From positions 1-64,000 of the forward strand of contig JAUCBJ010009163.1 in NCBI GenBank assembly GCA_032718475.1: a stretch of DNA of 64,000 bases, written 5' to 3'. This document shows, piece after piece, positions 1-10,345 of this stretch. Positions within the stretch are counted from its first letter, which is position 1; every line of letters begins with the position of its first letter. The notes under the pieces were generated by a model. That model had not been told where the DNA came from. It saw only the letters and a list, made by a program, of their open reading frames with translations, and made no database searches. The stretch comes from Nemertoderma westbladi (Eukaryota; Xenacoelomorpha; Nemertodermatida; Nemertodermatidae). The translations under genes and the position numbers were made by a program.

Positions 1-1068
1 TCTAATAAAACAATTTGACTATTTCTTAAATATTAATATAACTTGTTTGTTTACATTAGGGGTTTATGAAACCTGTTATACATTATATTTTCTACATCTT
101 TTAACCGATTAAGGGCACACGCAGTTTATAGCCACAGGTAGTATTATTGTCTATGTCTATAATGTACGTGGTGTGGTGTCTGTTTCCTCTGAATGAAAAA
201 TTATTTTTCATTCATTATTTTTTTCATTTGTTGTATTTAGTTTTTTTAAATATTGCCTATAAAGTCAACAAGATAGATTGATTTCCTTTGTTCTATGTTA
301 TGTAGTATTACCTATTAGTCGATCCCTACCTATTAGTACTATTAGTAATTACTAATAGTATCGCATTAACTAATAATAATATAGTAACTACAATTTGATT
401 TACAATGTGGTAAAAGGTATTTGTTTAACATTGTGATTTAATGATATATTATTAGTACCGTTATTTGTTCACCAGTTGTCCTGTCTGTCAATATGTTGTT
501 TTGTCCGCTGTACAAGGGTGTTCGGTAGATGTTCTAGGAGTAAATAATATTAACTATAAGACCTGCCTCTGGCTAGGCAACCCTCGGGAGAGGGCACTGT
601 TAACCGATGCCACGAGGTGTCTTAAGGACCGGTCAACCATAATCCAGGGTGTTTCATTCTAAATGGTGTAGCCCATTCCTCGGTCTTCACGATCGGGGTT
701 GTGAGACCACGAACTTCCAGTATAGCATTAAAAAGCTATATACATGGGATACGTCCTCTCATCTCCCGGACACAACCGACATCCGGACTACAGTATATGT
801 GTTATATGTTGTACTGTTGGACAACTGGAAGTTGTAATGGTTATATATGTGATGCCATTAATACTGTAAATATAACTGTAAATGTAATACGACGATATAA
901 TTAGATTTAATATTTACATTTTTATTTGGTGACTTTGTGTATTCGCCTATTGTGCTTTATATTATTCTGTATGTATTGGTATTGGTAGATTTTTAGATTT
1001 CGGTTCCCGAAAATCTAGAGGGGGCTGTGGAAATAGCTCGCCCTCTAGCGGCTAGATTCCCTCTTCCC

Positions 1069-1104
1069 TATATATAAGAATTTCTATACCATTATACATC
1101 AGTC
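1069..1104 (+). promoter_or_regulatory. Putative core promoter (TATA plus initiator)
   Basis: A TATATAAG box at 1069-1077 is followed about 30 bases later by a TCAGT-type initiator near 1099-1104. The spacing is that of a metazoan Pol II core promoter. No downstream gene is recognised; it may be the promoter of a solo LTR. Confidence 0.3.
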
Positions 1105-1442
1105 AGGAGTCAGTAGTACGGTAGGACAGTCAGCAGTGTACCGTAACTCACTGCTGTGCCCAATATTTTTCGTACCACATATCATTAACTGTCATATACT
1201 TCACACGTTTCAGTGTTTAGATATTATTATACATACTTCTGTTTTGTATTTTACTCTTTATCTGTTATTCTCTATAACATGCCGAGCGTGTGCAGACAGG
1301 CAGAGGTGCGTCAGCGATCAATATTACCATAACTCAGTCAATCACACGTTAACACCGTACTTCCGGACTGGATAGCGCGTGTGATCGTCACATGGTAAAT
1401 ACATCCCGCTATTAGCGTGCTAATCGCTGGATATGTATTTGC

Positions 1443-1471
1443 GGGGGGGGGGGGGGGGGGGGGGGGGGGGG
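1443..1471. repeat. Poly(G) tract, 29 bases
   Basis: An uninterrupted run of 29 G. Similar runs occur at 37047-37070, 43819-43841 (C) and 44634-44655. It could form G-quadruplexes; the exact length may be an assembly estimate. Confidence 0.9.
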
Positions 1472-1594
1472 TCTCTGCAAGCTATCCTAGAAGAATTACA
1501 AATAGGAATAATGTATATAAGAATATGTAAACCTATATAGCTAACAATTAAATAATTGCTACATACTAATTAGACATGGTGACATTTACTGTAT

Positions 1595-2763
1595 TGTTCG
1601 CGCTTTTAGACCTTTAGCAGTTTAACCTGCCAAATTTAGGTGTCTTCTAGGTTATAAATCGACTTTAGCCTATAACAAGTATTTGATACACATAAAGCTA
1701 CATTAGCCGAAGCCAGCCTATGCGCGATCATTCACCCACGGTTAAGGGAGACTGGATTCGGATGCTCTGACCTTATTGCGGTGTAGGCCTACTGTACTAT
1801 TCGATTGATCGTTAATATATAATCTCTGACAAATATTATTCACTTTCGGGAAATATTAACAGTTCCTTTAGGACGTGGCGCTCTAAGTATGTAAACAGAG
1901 TTATGACTTACACTAAACACAACGGGATGGCTAATGATTTACGTATAAAGCGCATTCTTTAGGAAATGCTTTGTTATCTGTCACACTCATGCACACTACC
2001 GCACACTGCTGCACACTGATCTGCCGACCTTCACTAATTTTAATCATATATAAGGAGAACAGCAACTGACACATGTAGGGTCTATGAAATAGCATTCAAT
2101 TCACTCCAAAACCACTATAATGTAAGTCGCAATTGCTATATGTAACCGGTCTCTCTAACCTTCAGTATATCAAGAAGATTGGGGTTTTCTGATTATTCAT
2201 CGATATTCTCCAAATATAACAACATTCCATCAACTGATAACAATTAATAACCGACAGTAAATAGCAGTAAAATAATGCGGTGAAAGGTATGTATAGTCAT
2301 GTATGAGTGTGATCAGTCGATAACAGTTATACGTTTCTATGATCAAAGCCGTTCTAATGTTTGGCTAAAGTCTGAAACACAGAATAATTCCACAGCCGAT
2401 GTTCTGGGCTCAGGAAAAAAGGTAAACAAAGACCATAATGCATTGCGCGATTTCCCGGAGGCTTCTGTGCAAATAAAATGAAAATCGCTCTGATTGGTCG
2501 AGCCGAACAAAGAACAAAGAAAGCTCTACGTGGACATATCAGCTGATAGATGTCGTCATCTGAACTACACTGTATCAAGAGTATTTTGGCGTATTGCGGC
2601 ATAAAATCGCTAGTTATGTCCGCTAAAGTACACATACAGAAAAATGGCTTTTTATGTCCACTAAAACACCTACACAGTAAGAAAACGGCTTTTTATGTCC
2701 GCTAAAACACCTACAGAGTACTTTGCGGGGAAAATGACTAGCTAGATCCGCAAAAGCTTTACA
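1595..2763 (-). repeat. 3' LTR of outer element E3
   Basis: Near-identical to 37482-38811 apart from a tandem duplication present only in the other copy. On the minus strand it runs TGTAAAG...GCGAACA, with the polypurine tract GGAGCGG (2770-2764) directly before it, which fixes this as the 3' LTR. It contains a CCAAT box on the minus strand (ATTGG near 2494) and tandem copies of a 37-47-bp unit with the core TTTTTATGTCC near 2650-2720. Confidence 0.9.
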
Positions 2764-2770
2764 CCGCTCC
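2764..2770 (-). promoter_or_regulatory. Polypurine tract of E3
   Basis: GGAGCGG on the minus strand, directly abutting the 3' LTR. The same heptamer abuts the 3' LTR of E1 (33548-33554) and E2 (62283-62289), so it is the plus-strand primer site of this BEL lineage. Confidence 0.8.
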
Positions 2771-2789
2771 CAGAAAATGGGATTTAATT

Positions 2790-4392
2790 CTATAAAATAT
2801 AAAAAATCACAGTTTCTAAAATATAAAAATACTCTAAACAGTAAGTCTTTCTTGCGGGACGGCGTTTACGCAGTTTTTTGAGGCTAGCAAGAGTCCTTTT
2901 CTCTATGGGGCGAGCCACTTTACTAGGAGGGCTATAACTCCTGGGTGAAGGGTGCAATACAATTGCATCGGAAGGTTTAGGATTACGGTCGGTGTATCCG
3001 CCGGTCGAGGTACCTGGTTGATCGATATCAACCTCAGTGGAACGAGGTCGAACAACCTTGAGAGCGCGTTTTAAGACAGCAGCTCTTACTGGTCCCTGAC
3101 GGGTCGTTTGCACGAAAGCGGTAGGTGGACCGTGTGTAGTGAGAAATTTCCTCGGTTTGATGATTCTTTCCAACTCGCGTTCTCGGGCTCTATCGGAATC
3201 GATATGCTTCTCCTCGAGCTGATTTTCCTCCGCTTGTCGTTGAAAGCATTCGTCCAAAACTCTTGCAGAAAGTAGAGTCGTCCAAGTTCGATATCTTCTT
3301 AGAGATTCTGGATTTCCTGATCGAACTGAGATAAAGCTAATTCGTTTACCGCTTGGACTTGCTGCTGCAATTTACGTTTCTCTAAACAATTGTAGGTTCC
3401 TTTTCCGATCTTTTGACGAATAGTGTCCAACGCGTTTCGTACAACTCTCTCCTCCACCTCGGTGACAGGTTGTATCGGGTTAAACCGGGACGATGATACG
3501 GTTGAATGGCGATATTAGATGTCCGCGTCCCAATCCGGCTAGGTAAGATGGGCGAATATCTAGGGAGCCCACAACCGGAGTGCCACCGACTAACTGTTCG
3601 GGTAACACTAGATCTTTGAACAGTGAGTACAGTTCGGGAGGATCCGTGATACTATTAGGATCAAGAGTCTGAGGTCTCACTAGGGAATGAGGAGGTCTGA
3701 CCGAGTATTCCGGAACTCTGATCATAGGTTTATTTAAGGATCGTTTGAGTCGAGCGAGCGTAGGTGATACATCGAACAAGTTTCGCTCGAAACTCCCGTA
3801 AATATAGCGAGTAAAACCGTGTTTAAAGCAACGTCTCCGCGGATGTTTATGTCTTTCCGTTTGTTGGTTGGGTCTTGGGCATTCATCGCAATAATACCAA
3901 AGACGCACGTCTTGTAGGGGAAACGCGGGTGATATTTATTCGGTTTTACAATGTTTCTCTCAAGAATTCCAAATATACGTTGGAGTTACCGCGTTTATCC
4001 GGTTCTTTAACGTCTTCTCTTTCGAGTCGATTTCGAATAGAATTTTCGCATTCGATTTTCAGTTTATCGTTCCGACTCCGCTGGGTAGGATATTTAAATA
4101 GGACCATTTCCCTTTCGGTGTCGACATCGTCCGTATCGTGTAAATCGATAGGATGACCAGTAGTTAAGAAGTCCATATGCGTACCATTACGATGCGTATA
4201 GCGAGCAGTGAATTTTCGATAGTCCAATTCACGAGTGAGTTGCTCCTGGGACATTGGCGGTTCGATATAACGACCATCGTCCTCCGTAGTAGTTGGACTA
4301 GCGTCGCCGCGTATTAAGCTATCAACAAACGCTTGCAACGGTAGAGTATATCGCTCCCTGATACCAAGATCATCTTCTATCAACTCAGTCAT
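2790..4392 (-). pseudogene. ORF A remnant of E3 (CxxC/CxxH accessory protein)
   Basis: Open segments lie at 4392-3946, 3908-3480 and 3257-2790. The first is in a different frame from the other two, and a stop near 3480 separates the last two. The first segment shares the pattern 'D-T-x-D...D-T-E' with ORF A of E2 (57661) and E1 (23882). The second carries WYYCDEC followed by RRRCFKHGFTRY, the same C-x2-C ... C-x2-H arrangement, and an ELYSLF block like their ALSLYRAY. The last segment is a basic, Arg/Lys/Ser-rich tail that resembles the end of ORF B. No exonuclease domain or zinc knuckles are seen, so E3 may have a simpler accessory gene. Homology is distant but the order of landmarks agrees. 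Function unknown. Confidence 0.6.
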
Positions 4393-5034
4393 AGCTGCTA
4401 TATGAGTTTATCAATATTATAATGAGTTTATAATTAGGCTAGCGGGCGTCGCTGCCTACCCCTCACGGCCCCCGGACAGCGCAAGATCCTCAGCGCTGAT
4501 GTACTGTCGCCGCTGTGCCTATCGCCAACATAGTAGCTGCACAACGACAACAACAACCAGCGCGAGTCACTCCACTGTCCGTCCCAAGGGCTAAGATTTA
4601 CTTCAGGTTCTTACTGCAGAGTTAGGGCTACTTTCACAATTGCGACTCGCTACTGTAAACACACTTTAGTAGTAACATTCACCTATAAACGCACAAATTC
4701 CACACAACTGTCACAAACCGCACACATTCGGGCCATTTGTCCGTTAGTCAAGTGCCTTCCAGAATGCCACGTTATTATTGGGTATCCTTGGATACTAGCA
4801 GTGTGCTATTTATTCCTTATGCTATTCAATGGGGCAAGCCTTTATTGTTCTTTTAACTCACTTCTAATTCTAGCGTGGTTGTTGCCATGGTGACATTATG
4901 GAAAGCTAGCAGTAGAATTAGGGTAATTCTCATGCATACAGATCTGGGATGCTATTTAATAGTAATTCTTTAATTGTCAATATTCCTCTTTATACATGAT
5001 TTTATGAATTTTATCGGCTATTGACTATATATTG

Positions 5035-5080
5035 GAGATTCTCGCACACTAATATACTTAATAGGGTGAATCTCCGCTCC
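5035..5080 (-). promoter_or_regulatory. Internal polypurine tract of E3 with adjoining hairpin
   Basis: On the minus strand GGAGCGG (5080-5074) runs into an 8-bp inverted repeat, GGAGATTC at 5035-5042 and GAATCTCC at 5068-5075. It lies between the pol remnant and ORF A, as in E1 (23185) and E2 (57116). A role as a second plus-strand primer is inferred. Confidence 0.5.
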
Positions 5081-5204
5081 CATGATCTATTAATTAATGG
5101 AATTTTGGGAATGTTATAAATTGTATAAAAATGACAATTTATCAAATTCATTAAAAGATATGAATTTAAATTTATTCCCGTAAATTTTATTATTTAATAT
5201 TAAA

Positions 5205-5560
5205 TAGACACAATTTTATTCCAGAGCATGTCTGGGGACTAGGATCCTGAATTCTAGGAAATTTGTCCTTTTAAGAGTATCGGTAAGTGCTACGATATCT
5301 TAATCGACTAGAATTTTAAAGGATCTAAATTTTAACAGATTTTAATTTATAGATTTTCTAGAGTTAACTTGTAAGTATTTACTCTATTGTATTTGTTTGA
5401 CAGATTTTATAAATATTAATAGTTAATATTTAAGATGGGCACCGGTTTATTCCAGAACATGTCTGGGGACGTTAACCACTGATTCTAGAATTTTGTCTTT
5501 CAAGTATATCGGTGGGTGCCGCGATATCTTAATCGACTAGAATTACAGATGGTCAAAGGG
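5205..5560 (-). repeat. Imperfect direct duplication in E3
   Basis: Two diverged copies (about 5205-5340 and 5440-5560) share TTTATTCCAGA, CATGTCTGGGGAC, the TATCGGT...GATATC block and CTTAATCGACTAGAATT. Each carries one RRRCATGYYY decamer, the form of a p53 half-site. No function is claimed. Confidence 0.6.
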
Positions 5561-6097
5561 TTTAACAGATTTATTTTGCGTTTTACGCTACTGTTAAAGG
5601 GACATCACGCTACTATATGTATTATTTAATATACGGTATGAGAGCAATATCGCAAGAAGCAATGTCAGTGAGAAGAGGCAAGTCGTTTCCAAGGTCTACC
5701 CAGAGCTTGGTTTAGCCGAGACACGAGGATCTGAACTTTGCATTCCTAATACTCTACTTACCAATAATACTTGAATATAGTAGGAGCTTTATTGTACTTT
5801 AATAAGTACGGACATTTCATCTTACTGTAGTCACGTATTTATAATGTAATACGGACAGTAAGGAAAGAGAAAAAGAATTATTTCTCGCCGTCGCACTAAA
5901 TATATAATATATAAGTAATTAAGTAATAAACACTAATATATATTGCACTAATCTACTAAATAATCGCTAAAATAACATTCTACTAAATAAAATTAAAGAA
6001 AACGATTATAATAAAATTACATAATAATACATACATAAATATAAAATAATAAAAACAAATATAAAATAATATAGTCACACACCCACTCCAGACGCTG

Positions 6098-9000
6098 TTA
6101 CGTTGGGGAGTCCCTAGATGTTTGTTGGATTAGGGAGGTGGTCGTGGGAAGAGTATCTTGCCTTCCATAGTTTCCGGACAGTTCTCGGTCTCTTTCCAGT
6201 AAACATAAACGACCAACTGGGCGATTGAGTTGTTGTGTTTCGAATACAATTCCAGGTTTCCTCTTCGTCCTGGAATAGTGACGATAGAAACATCGCTTCA
6301 AATACACGACGGCCTTACAAAGCCGATTCCAGGAGCTATAGTGGTCCATCGCTCCCGGCAGGAGAGGTGAGAGTCCCTGCGAGACGTCTGGTGTTCCAGA
6401 TCTCCAGTCTCTCTCTCTGATCTCCACAACAGATCTGTTCGCGGTGGGGGAGTTTAGATCCACAGCGTCGTCCCTGGCAATGTGTAGTACAGACAGATCT
6501 ATCACGGGTTTAAATAACCTTGATTTACTCGTCCGGGTTTTAGGTTTGACTTTCTCCGCTCCCTTGGCTTGTCTAATCTCAGCCGTGGTAAGATGGGGAG
6601 GCCATTCATCTTCTTTACTTAGGAAGTCGGGTCCACCTAACCAGTCTGGAGTATCTGTCAGTTCTTGAGGAGTTGCTCCTCTGGAAGCGATGTCGGCTAG
6701 ATTAATCGTCTCGGGGCAATGTCTCCATTGATCTACATTAGAGTTAATATCGTCATTATCTGAGGAGTATGGTGTTCCCTCAGTTGTGGTCGTCTCTCCC
6801 TCACTGATGTCTTCTTCCCATTCACTCTCCTGATGGACCTGATCTTTGGGTAGCCTTTCCATGAGTGTCCTACGGGAAGGTCCAGTGAGGTACCAACCTA
6901 CTCTTGTTCTTCCCGCATAGGTTTGCAATGGTTGCGGTCGAGCAGGCCGTTTCTCTAATGTCTCAAGCGCCTCATGCGCATTTTGGCCGATGAGTATCTG
7001 TACCCCTGGGTAGTCGGTGTTGAATCTAGGTATCTCATGCTGCTGGGTGAAATCGTCTTCATCCCAGTTATAAGGTTCCACTTGGCTGGTAGCGAAGTTC
7101 TTTATCGCCACCATTTTTACTGACCTTATACTGTGTTCTCCTAGTTCATCCTGGGGGGTGGACAACGCGCCTACATAGTAGTCTGTAGCTACTGTAGATT
7201 TCCAAACCTGCATAATTCCTGAAAGGTTCAACTTAGTTCGGAACTTGGGTTGTCCAGCAAAGATGTCTTCGGCTAGTTCTTTGTCGATGAATGTTCCTGT
7301 GCTGCCGGAGTCAAGGAGGGCGTTCACTATATAGCTCTTTTTTAACCCGTGGACTCTCAACTGCACTACGGGAAATTCCCGGATTCCTACGTTGGAAGTT
7401 GGCGCTTTCCAAGATGGTTGTCGGTCAGGAATAGTTAGGGGGAGCTCGCTATCGGTTTCAGTCTCATACGTAAGTGCTCGATACACTGCGGTGTTTATTA
7501 GGTAACAGGATTCGTTTTCGTCGGAGAATTCATCCGTATAGAATCCTTCCATCTCAGAACTTTGGTCAGTGTCGTTCACATCACTGAATTGGACATGTAG
7601 TTCGGACTCACTTACCTGACTCGGGCTGTTTCTTTCGAATTCAGTGTGCAACAAGATATGATGTTTCGCGCCGCACTTAGCACACCTTGCGTCGGAGTAA
7701 CAGGTTCGCCGTTGGTGTCCTTGTCTGAGGCAATTATAACACAACCGCTTATCCCACATGACTTCACGTCTATCTTTTAGTGATTTCCTCAGAAATTCAT
7801 CACACACACTTAAACGGTGGGGCCCGTCGCACAGCACACATTTTGGTTTGATGTTACTTACCTTACTTTGGGTAACGTTGTGCACACTCGTTCTTTCCTC
7901 GGGCTTTCTTCCATGAATTCTCTTAGGAGACGTAGGAGGAGTTTTTCTTACCTGTTCTCTCCTGTCATTGGTTCGAGACTTGAATTTACTTACGTCTTTA
8001 GGCGCTTTGTTGACATAGTAAGATCTTTCAGTGTCTTTCCCGCTGTCTTCTTCTTGAGAAGCCTGGCTTTCGCCGTCGTCTGTATAACACACTGGTGTTA
8101 CCTTTCTCCTAGAAACGGGTTTCTCACTTACCTTATTTTCCGGTGTCTTCTCTCTGGACTGCTTTAGGAGCTGTAATTTTACCTCTCCATCTAAGAATGA
8201 CATGAGATCAGCCATGGTAGGGTCTCTTCGTTGTTGTTCCATCATATATAACACTTTCTTGTCCCAGCGTGTACCTACTCCACCCTTTGGCAAAGTAGAT
8301 GCTACGGCTCCAATAACCATAGAATTCTGGTATTCATGAGACTTACCTAACCAATCTAGTTGTCTACAGATCTCCTGAATCTCGTCGGAAAACTCTATAA
8401 TCCCGCTGCTAAGAAACTTTCGGGGCGCCATTAATTTCGCATACAAATACCTAGCTATGTTATTCCTATTACCATACCTGATGTTTAGTGTATCCCAAAC
8501 TTGTCTTAATCCATCTGGATGTCCAATAAACTTTAACGCCATTAACTTGGGAGATCCTTCCAAGCACTCGATGAGGAATCTAAGTTTCTCTCCGTTAGAT
8601 AGCACAGAGTTCTGTATGTTATCTTTATAATATTCATTAAAAGGTAACCATTTCATCTCATCTCCATTGAACTTGACGATCTCTCCCACCTTTACCGCTT
8701 GACGGGCTTCGGTTCTAGCCATTTGACGCGTAAAACTTTCTTGGGCCATCGTATTATTTAATATCGAGTTATCGGTATATAAATTACTCGGATTATTATC
8801 AGGTCTATATGGAATATCATTGTCAACAGGTTTATAATTACCCTTAATAGGGTTTACTATAGGAGTTTCTACTTCACTAGCAGTATAGATGCGTGTAGGC
8901 TCCACACCTTGCGCATGAAATATTTCAGACCTAACAGGTTGACACATTGTTACAGGGGGTGGTGGTATACCCTTTTGTGTATTTACTAATTTATCGCGTT

Positions 9001-9493
9001 CTAACGCGATACTCTGCTGCACTTCTTGCAACTCTAACCTACTTTCCCTTACTGTTCCTTTGAACTGTTGAACAGTCTCCTGCATCTGCCTGAGCAGGAG
9101 ATCCATCCCCCGCCGTCCCTCATCCACCCACTCGACCGCCGAAGCAGGAGCCGCCAACATAGTAGCGGGCAGACGAGGGACAACGGGCGACAAATCGTCG
9201 AGATTTCGCTCGGAGTCCAGGACAGGAACTGTCTCAGGGGCGGTTCTGCTGGGCACAGGTAGTTTAGTGCTGTGCAAAGGGAATTTTGAGTCGGGCTCTG
9301 GAAGTACAGGGGTCTCTATCACAGAGGGGGTGGCTTCGAGAACAGGCCTAATTATTTCAGGCTCATCTACTATAGTAGGGGGTCTTTCTACTTTAACAAT
9401 TTGGTCTGTGGGTTCTGTGCTACCTAAGTCTGTGCTAGCTAGTTGCCTTCTCACAGCTGGGGGCAGATTAGGCAATTTCTGACGGTGAGGCAT
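6098..9493 (-). CDS. E3 gag-protease polyprotein lacking RT/RNase H and integrase core
   Basis: 1131 residues from an ATG at 9493. Order: Pro-rich N-terminus; BEL/Pao capsid (DUF1759-like) at about residues 280-450; zinc-binding block with CVLC and the knuckle CYNCLRQGHQRRTC then CAKCGAKHH at about 585-650; aspartic protease with DSGSTGTFID near 750. After GWYLTGPS and an acidic linker the frame passes straight to QWRHCP...LADIASRG, the block that normally follows RNase H. It then reaches SSWNRL (usually just before integrase) and ends with a RPVGRLCLLE tail like the C-terminus of E1 and E2 pol. RT/RNase H and the integrase core are therefore missing without loss of frame. The frame continues upstream past a TGA at 9518-9520 into the coiled-coil part of gag. 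Product would be a gag-protease for particle assembly, needing RT and integrase in trans. Confidence 0.85.
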   Translation of the reverse strand: MPHRQKLPNLPPAVRRQLASTDLGSTEPTDQIVKVERPPTIVDEPEIIRPVLEATPSVIETPVLPEPDSKFPLHSTKLPVPSRTAPETVPVLDSERNLDDLSPVVPRLPATMLAAPASAVEWVDEGRRGMDLLLRQMQETVQQFKGTVRESRLELQEVQQSIALERDKLVNTQKGIPPPPVTMCQPVRSEIFHAQGVEPTRIYTASEVETPIVNPIKGNYKPVDNDIPYRPDNNPSNLYTDNSILNNTMAQESFTRQMARTEARQAVKVGEIVKFNGDEMKWLPFNEYYKDNIQNSVLSNGEKLRFLIECLEGSPKLMALKFIGHPDGLRQVWDTLNIRYGNRNNIARYLYAKLMAPRKFLSSGIIEFSDEIQEICRQLDWLGKSHEYQNSMVIGAVASTLPKGGVGTRWDKKVLYMMEQQRRDPTMADLMSFLDGEVKLQLLKQSREKTPENKVSEKPVSRRKVTPVCYTDDGESQASQEEDSGKDTERSYYVNKAPKDVSKFKSRTNDRREQVRKTPPTSPKRIHGRKPEERTSVHNVTQSKVSNIKPKCVLCDGPHRLSVCDEFLRKSLKDRREVMWDKRLCYNCLRQGHQRRTCYSDARCAKCGAKHHILLHTEFERNSPSQVSESELHVQFSDVNDTDQSSEMEGFYTDEFSDENESCYLINTAVYRALTYETETDSELPLTIPDRQPSWKAPTSNVGIREFPVVQLRVHGLKKSYIVNALLDSGSTGTFIDKELAEDIFAGQPKFRTKLNLSGIMQVWKSTVATDYYVGALSTPQDELGEHSIRSVKMVAIKNFATSQVEPYNWDEDDFTQQHEIPRFNTDYPGVQILIGQNAHEALETLEKRPARPQPLQTYAGRTRVGWYLTGPSRRTLMERLPKDQVHQESEWEEDISEGETTTTEGTPYSSDNDDINSNVDQWRHCPETINLADIASRGATPQELTDTPDWLGGPDFLSKEDEWPPHLTTAEIRQAKGAEKVKPKTRTSKSRLFKPVIDLSVLHIARDDAVDLNSPTANRSVVEIRERDWRSGTPDVSQGLSPLLPGAMDHYSSWNRLCKAVVYLKRCFYRHYSRTKRKPGIVFETQQLNRPVGRLCLLERDRELSGNYGRQDTLPTTTSLIQQTSRDSPT

Positions 9494-9517
9494 TCTTCTA
9501 CGTCTGTTGGAACGAGA

Positions 9518-10234
9518 TCAATTTCCTCCGCCTTCAGGATCGGTGGTATCGCCTTCATCAGATGATGTAAATCCTTGTCTTTTGGGAGTAGATCGACTTA
9601 TCATCTGCAATTGACTAGCTGTTAACTGTTTATCTAGGTAGTCTTGCTTCTCTTGCAGATTTTCCAACTCTAGTTGGGTGGTCTGTTCAGATGCTTTCCG
9701 TTCTGCTTCTGCCACTGCTATCTTTCTTTCCGCTTCTGCTGCTTTTCTTTCCACTTCTGCCGCTGCCTCTGCCACTTTTCTTTCCACTTCTGCCACCTTT
9801 CTTTCCGCTTCTGCCGCTGCCACTGCTGCTGCTGCTGTCTTTCTGTCTTCTATACGTTTTTTCTTTACTTGTTCTTCTTGGACCCTAGTGATGCGGAGGC
9901 ATTCATCAAATTTAGCTTGGTTCGCAGCTAACATTTCCGCATCTATTGGGTCCAACACAAACTTGGCTCCTTCACTATTAGGACGAGGTCCAGCCAGCCT
10001 TCTCCTCAACTCTTCGTCACCTAGAAATCGTTGATAGTCTGACAGATAGATGTCAATAGCATCCTTCTTCTGCGGTTTCTCTGCTGTCGCTTCGCTTTCC
10101 ACTTGAGAAAAGGTAGCGTCTGTTGATTCTCCGTGGGTTGAGTGCTCAGCCAGCTGAAATTTCCACTGGGCCGTTCCTTGAACCTTGAGACTCAACCGCT
10201 GGAACCAAGTCTTTACGGCAACTTGCAACAACAT
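9518..10234 (-). CDS. E3 gag coiled-coil segment
   Basis: 238 residues from the ATG at 10234, in the same frame as 6098-9493 and as 10346-11047, separated from them by stops at 9518-9520 (TGA), near 10280 (TGA) and at 10346-10348 (TAA). The middle is an Ala/Glu/Arg/Lys tandem repeat built on EAERKVAE, a long coiled coil. E1 (15814-17088), E2 (51100-51600) and E4 (46715-47326) carry equivalent charged coiled coils upstream of the capsid. The tail has an acidic patch and ends GGGN. Antisense ORFs across it are shadows. The isolated stops without frameshifts suggest point decay, readthrough or splicing. Confidence 0.7.
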   Translation of the reverse strand: MLLQVAVKTWFQRLSLKVQGTAQWKFQLAEHSTHGESTDATFSQVESEATAEKPQKKDAIDIYLSDYQRFLGDEELRRRLAGPRPNSEGAKFVLDPIDAEMLAANQAKFDECLRITRVQEEQVKKKRIEDRKTAAAAVAAAEAERKVAEVERKVAEAAAEVERKAAEAERKIAVAEAERKASEQTTQLELENLQEKQDYLDKQLTASQLQMISRSTPKRQGFTSSDEGDTTDPEGGGN

Positions 10235-10345
10235 GTCTTGTCTTCTTTTCGAAGCTTCCTCAAAGGCTGATAGGATTAGTCTGATTCATAGAATTCTTTC
10301 TCGAACTTGATAAAGCAGCTCTCCCTGCTCTTGAGGTCCTTGGGG

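Larger units (their letters stand above)
1..1589. other. Flanking DNA left of the outer element, no gene recognised
   Basis: No supported coding region. The stretch is A+T-rich and holds short ORFs that look random. It contains a TATA/initiator pair near 1069-1104 and a run of 29 G at 1443-1471. The TATA, the compact GC-richer block before it and the repeated CAGT words after it suggest an old LTR or promoter, but no second copy lies in the window, so this stays unproved. Confidence 0.5.
4393..6097 (-). other. E3 intergenic region between pol remnant and ORF A
   Basis: No coding region. It holds an internal polypurine-tract copy at 5074-5080 and a duplicated block of about 235 bp period (5205-5340 and 5440-5560) in which each copy has a near-palindrome CCAGARCATGTCTGG. 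The stretch 5820-6080 is very A+T-rich. Confidence 0.6.

Noticed and set aside
1136-1375. 79-codon ORF with hydrophobic stretch
   Set aside because: Downstream of a TATA/initiator but with no homology, no exon signals and biased by low complexity.
5220-5470. p53 response element in E3
   Set aside because: Only one RRRCATGYYY half-site per copy; chance is not excluded.
9674-10034. Plus-strand Ser/Phe/Leu-rich ORFs
   Set aside because: Antisense shadows of the Ala/Glu/Arg coiled coil in E3 gag.
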